Of a stretch of 31,778 nucleotides of DNA, positions 31,404-31,778 are shown one piece after another (within the stretch, counting starts at the first letter, position 1; each line of letters starts with the position of its first letter). The position numbers and the translations under genes were made by a program. A model generated the notes under the pieces. That model did not search any database. It saw only the letters and a list, made by a program, of their open reading frames with translations, and was not told the origin of the DNA. This DNA is from a virus. The stretch spans positions 1-31,778 of IMG/VR virus record IMGVR_UViG_3300024289_000077. One strand, written 5' to 3'.

Positions 31404-31778
31404 TTAGTTCTCCAATCCTGCGGATACTGCTTGCATGTACAGAACCATATCACCGCGAGTCAAAGGCCATCTTGACCTAAGATCGGCATTCAAGTTTTCA
31501 AAGACTATGCTGTAACGGTTCAAGTCTGTACCCAAAAGCTTTGTTCGATTGTCCACAATCAGGGTTGTAGCGTCATTGATAGTCATTATGGGATTTTCTG
31601 TCAACGATTTAGCCGCATCCTTGTAAATCCCCCCAAGCTCTTTTCGCTTTGGAAGGTCTTTTGACCATTCCCTAACTCGTTTGCCTAGATTGTTGAATTG
31701 ATCGTCTGGAATAACGCTAGGTTCCGGCATCGGTCCTGGAGGAGGAGAAGGAGGAACAGGGGAATCCCCAAGTTCGAC
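31404..31778 (-). CDS. Partial protein, Pro-rich spacer then small domain (window edge)
   Basis: The frame is open to the right edge. From the edge it reads a proline-rich spacer (16 codons, VPPSPPPGP) and then MPEPSVIPDDQFNNLGKRVR followed by a helical 90-residue domain ending SAGLEN. An ATG at 31730 with AGGA four bases upstream could start a 108-aa protein, but the proline spacer continuing upstream makes a longer protein more likely. The domain resembles nothing I can name. It is coupled to the cysteine-protease-like gene (two-base gap). Confidence 0.6.
   Translation of the reverse strand, partial: VELGDSPVPPSPPPGPMPEPSVIPDDQFNNLGKRVREWSKDLPKRKELGGIYKDAAKSLTENPIMTINDATTLIVDNRTKLLGTDLNRYSIVFENLNADLRSRWPLTRGDMVLYMQAVSAGLEN

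Noticed and set aside
1-31778. tRNA genes, insertion sequences or attachment sites
   Set aside because: No cloverleaf, transposase, integrase or terminal repeats were seen by reading; short motifs alone do not support any.

Overview
This window looks like the structural and replication part of a tailed double-stranded DNA bacteriophage with a siphovirus-like virion. It carries a lambda-E-like major capsid protein, a gpD-like decoration protein, a tail-tube protein and a tape-measure-like protein, and no sheath gene was seen. Every gene I can support is read from the minus strand, so biological order runs from the right edge (about 31778) to the left edge (1). Genes are packed with short gaps or stop/start overlaps. 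No tRNA, CRISPR array, insertion sequence or integrase was seen, and the terminase genes are not in this window. The host cannot be read directly. Cysteine-rich C-terminal modules in two virion-type proteins recall modules I associate with Planctomycetes and their phages, which is only a weak hint.

Layout in transcription order: (1) 31778-28931, a run-off ORF with a proline-rich spacer, a papain-like cysteine-protease-fold protein, two small membrane or hydrophobic proteins and a probable tail-appendage protein. (2) 28931-26865, a repeat-containing fibre protein. (3) 26865-21852, the head module: protease/scaffold candidate, decoration protein, major capsid protein and three neck/connector proteins. 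(4) 21771-15440, a zinc-ribbon protein, tail tube, tape measure and a large tail protein. (5) 15406-13612, a small gene with an A9 run whose -1 frame continues to the next gene (probable frameshift product), then the portal, which is displaced far from the capsid genes. (6) 13584-9415, two cysteine-rich virion-type proteins and a zinc-ribbon/GT4 glycosyltransferase. (7) 9412-6947, small genes including three tiny basic proteins, a membrane protein, a MazG-like hydrolase and an unknown. (8) 6937-1, replication and recombination: a PD-(D/E)XK nuclease, a RecA-like (Sak4-type) ATPase, a probable ssDNA-binding protein with a long acidic linker, a family A DNA polymerase, a small unknown, and a primase-helicase that runs off the left edge.

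Regulation: a 19-21 bp motif (sense on the minus strand, consensus YAATAAATTYMRCATTGCA) occurs four times, always at gene boundaries. It lies upstream of the ssDNA-binding protein gene, upstream of the zinc-ribbon/tail-tube pair and upstream of the first cysteine-rich gene. The fourth copy is inverted next to the tail-module copy. The first two of these units end in clear rho-independent terminators, so motif and terminator bracket genes whose products are needed in many copies. Other notable RNA-level features are a hairpin enclosing the start codon and Shine-Dalgarno of the RecA-like gene, three tandem hairpins in the 3' region of the ssDNA-binding protein gene, and an alternative pairing overlapping the terminator between tail tube and tape measure.
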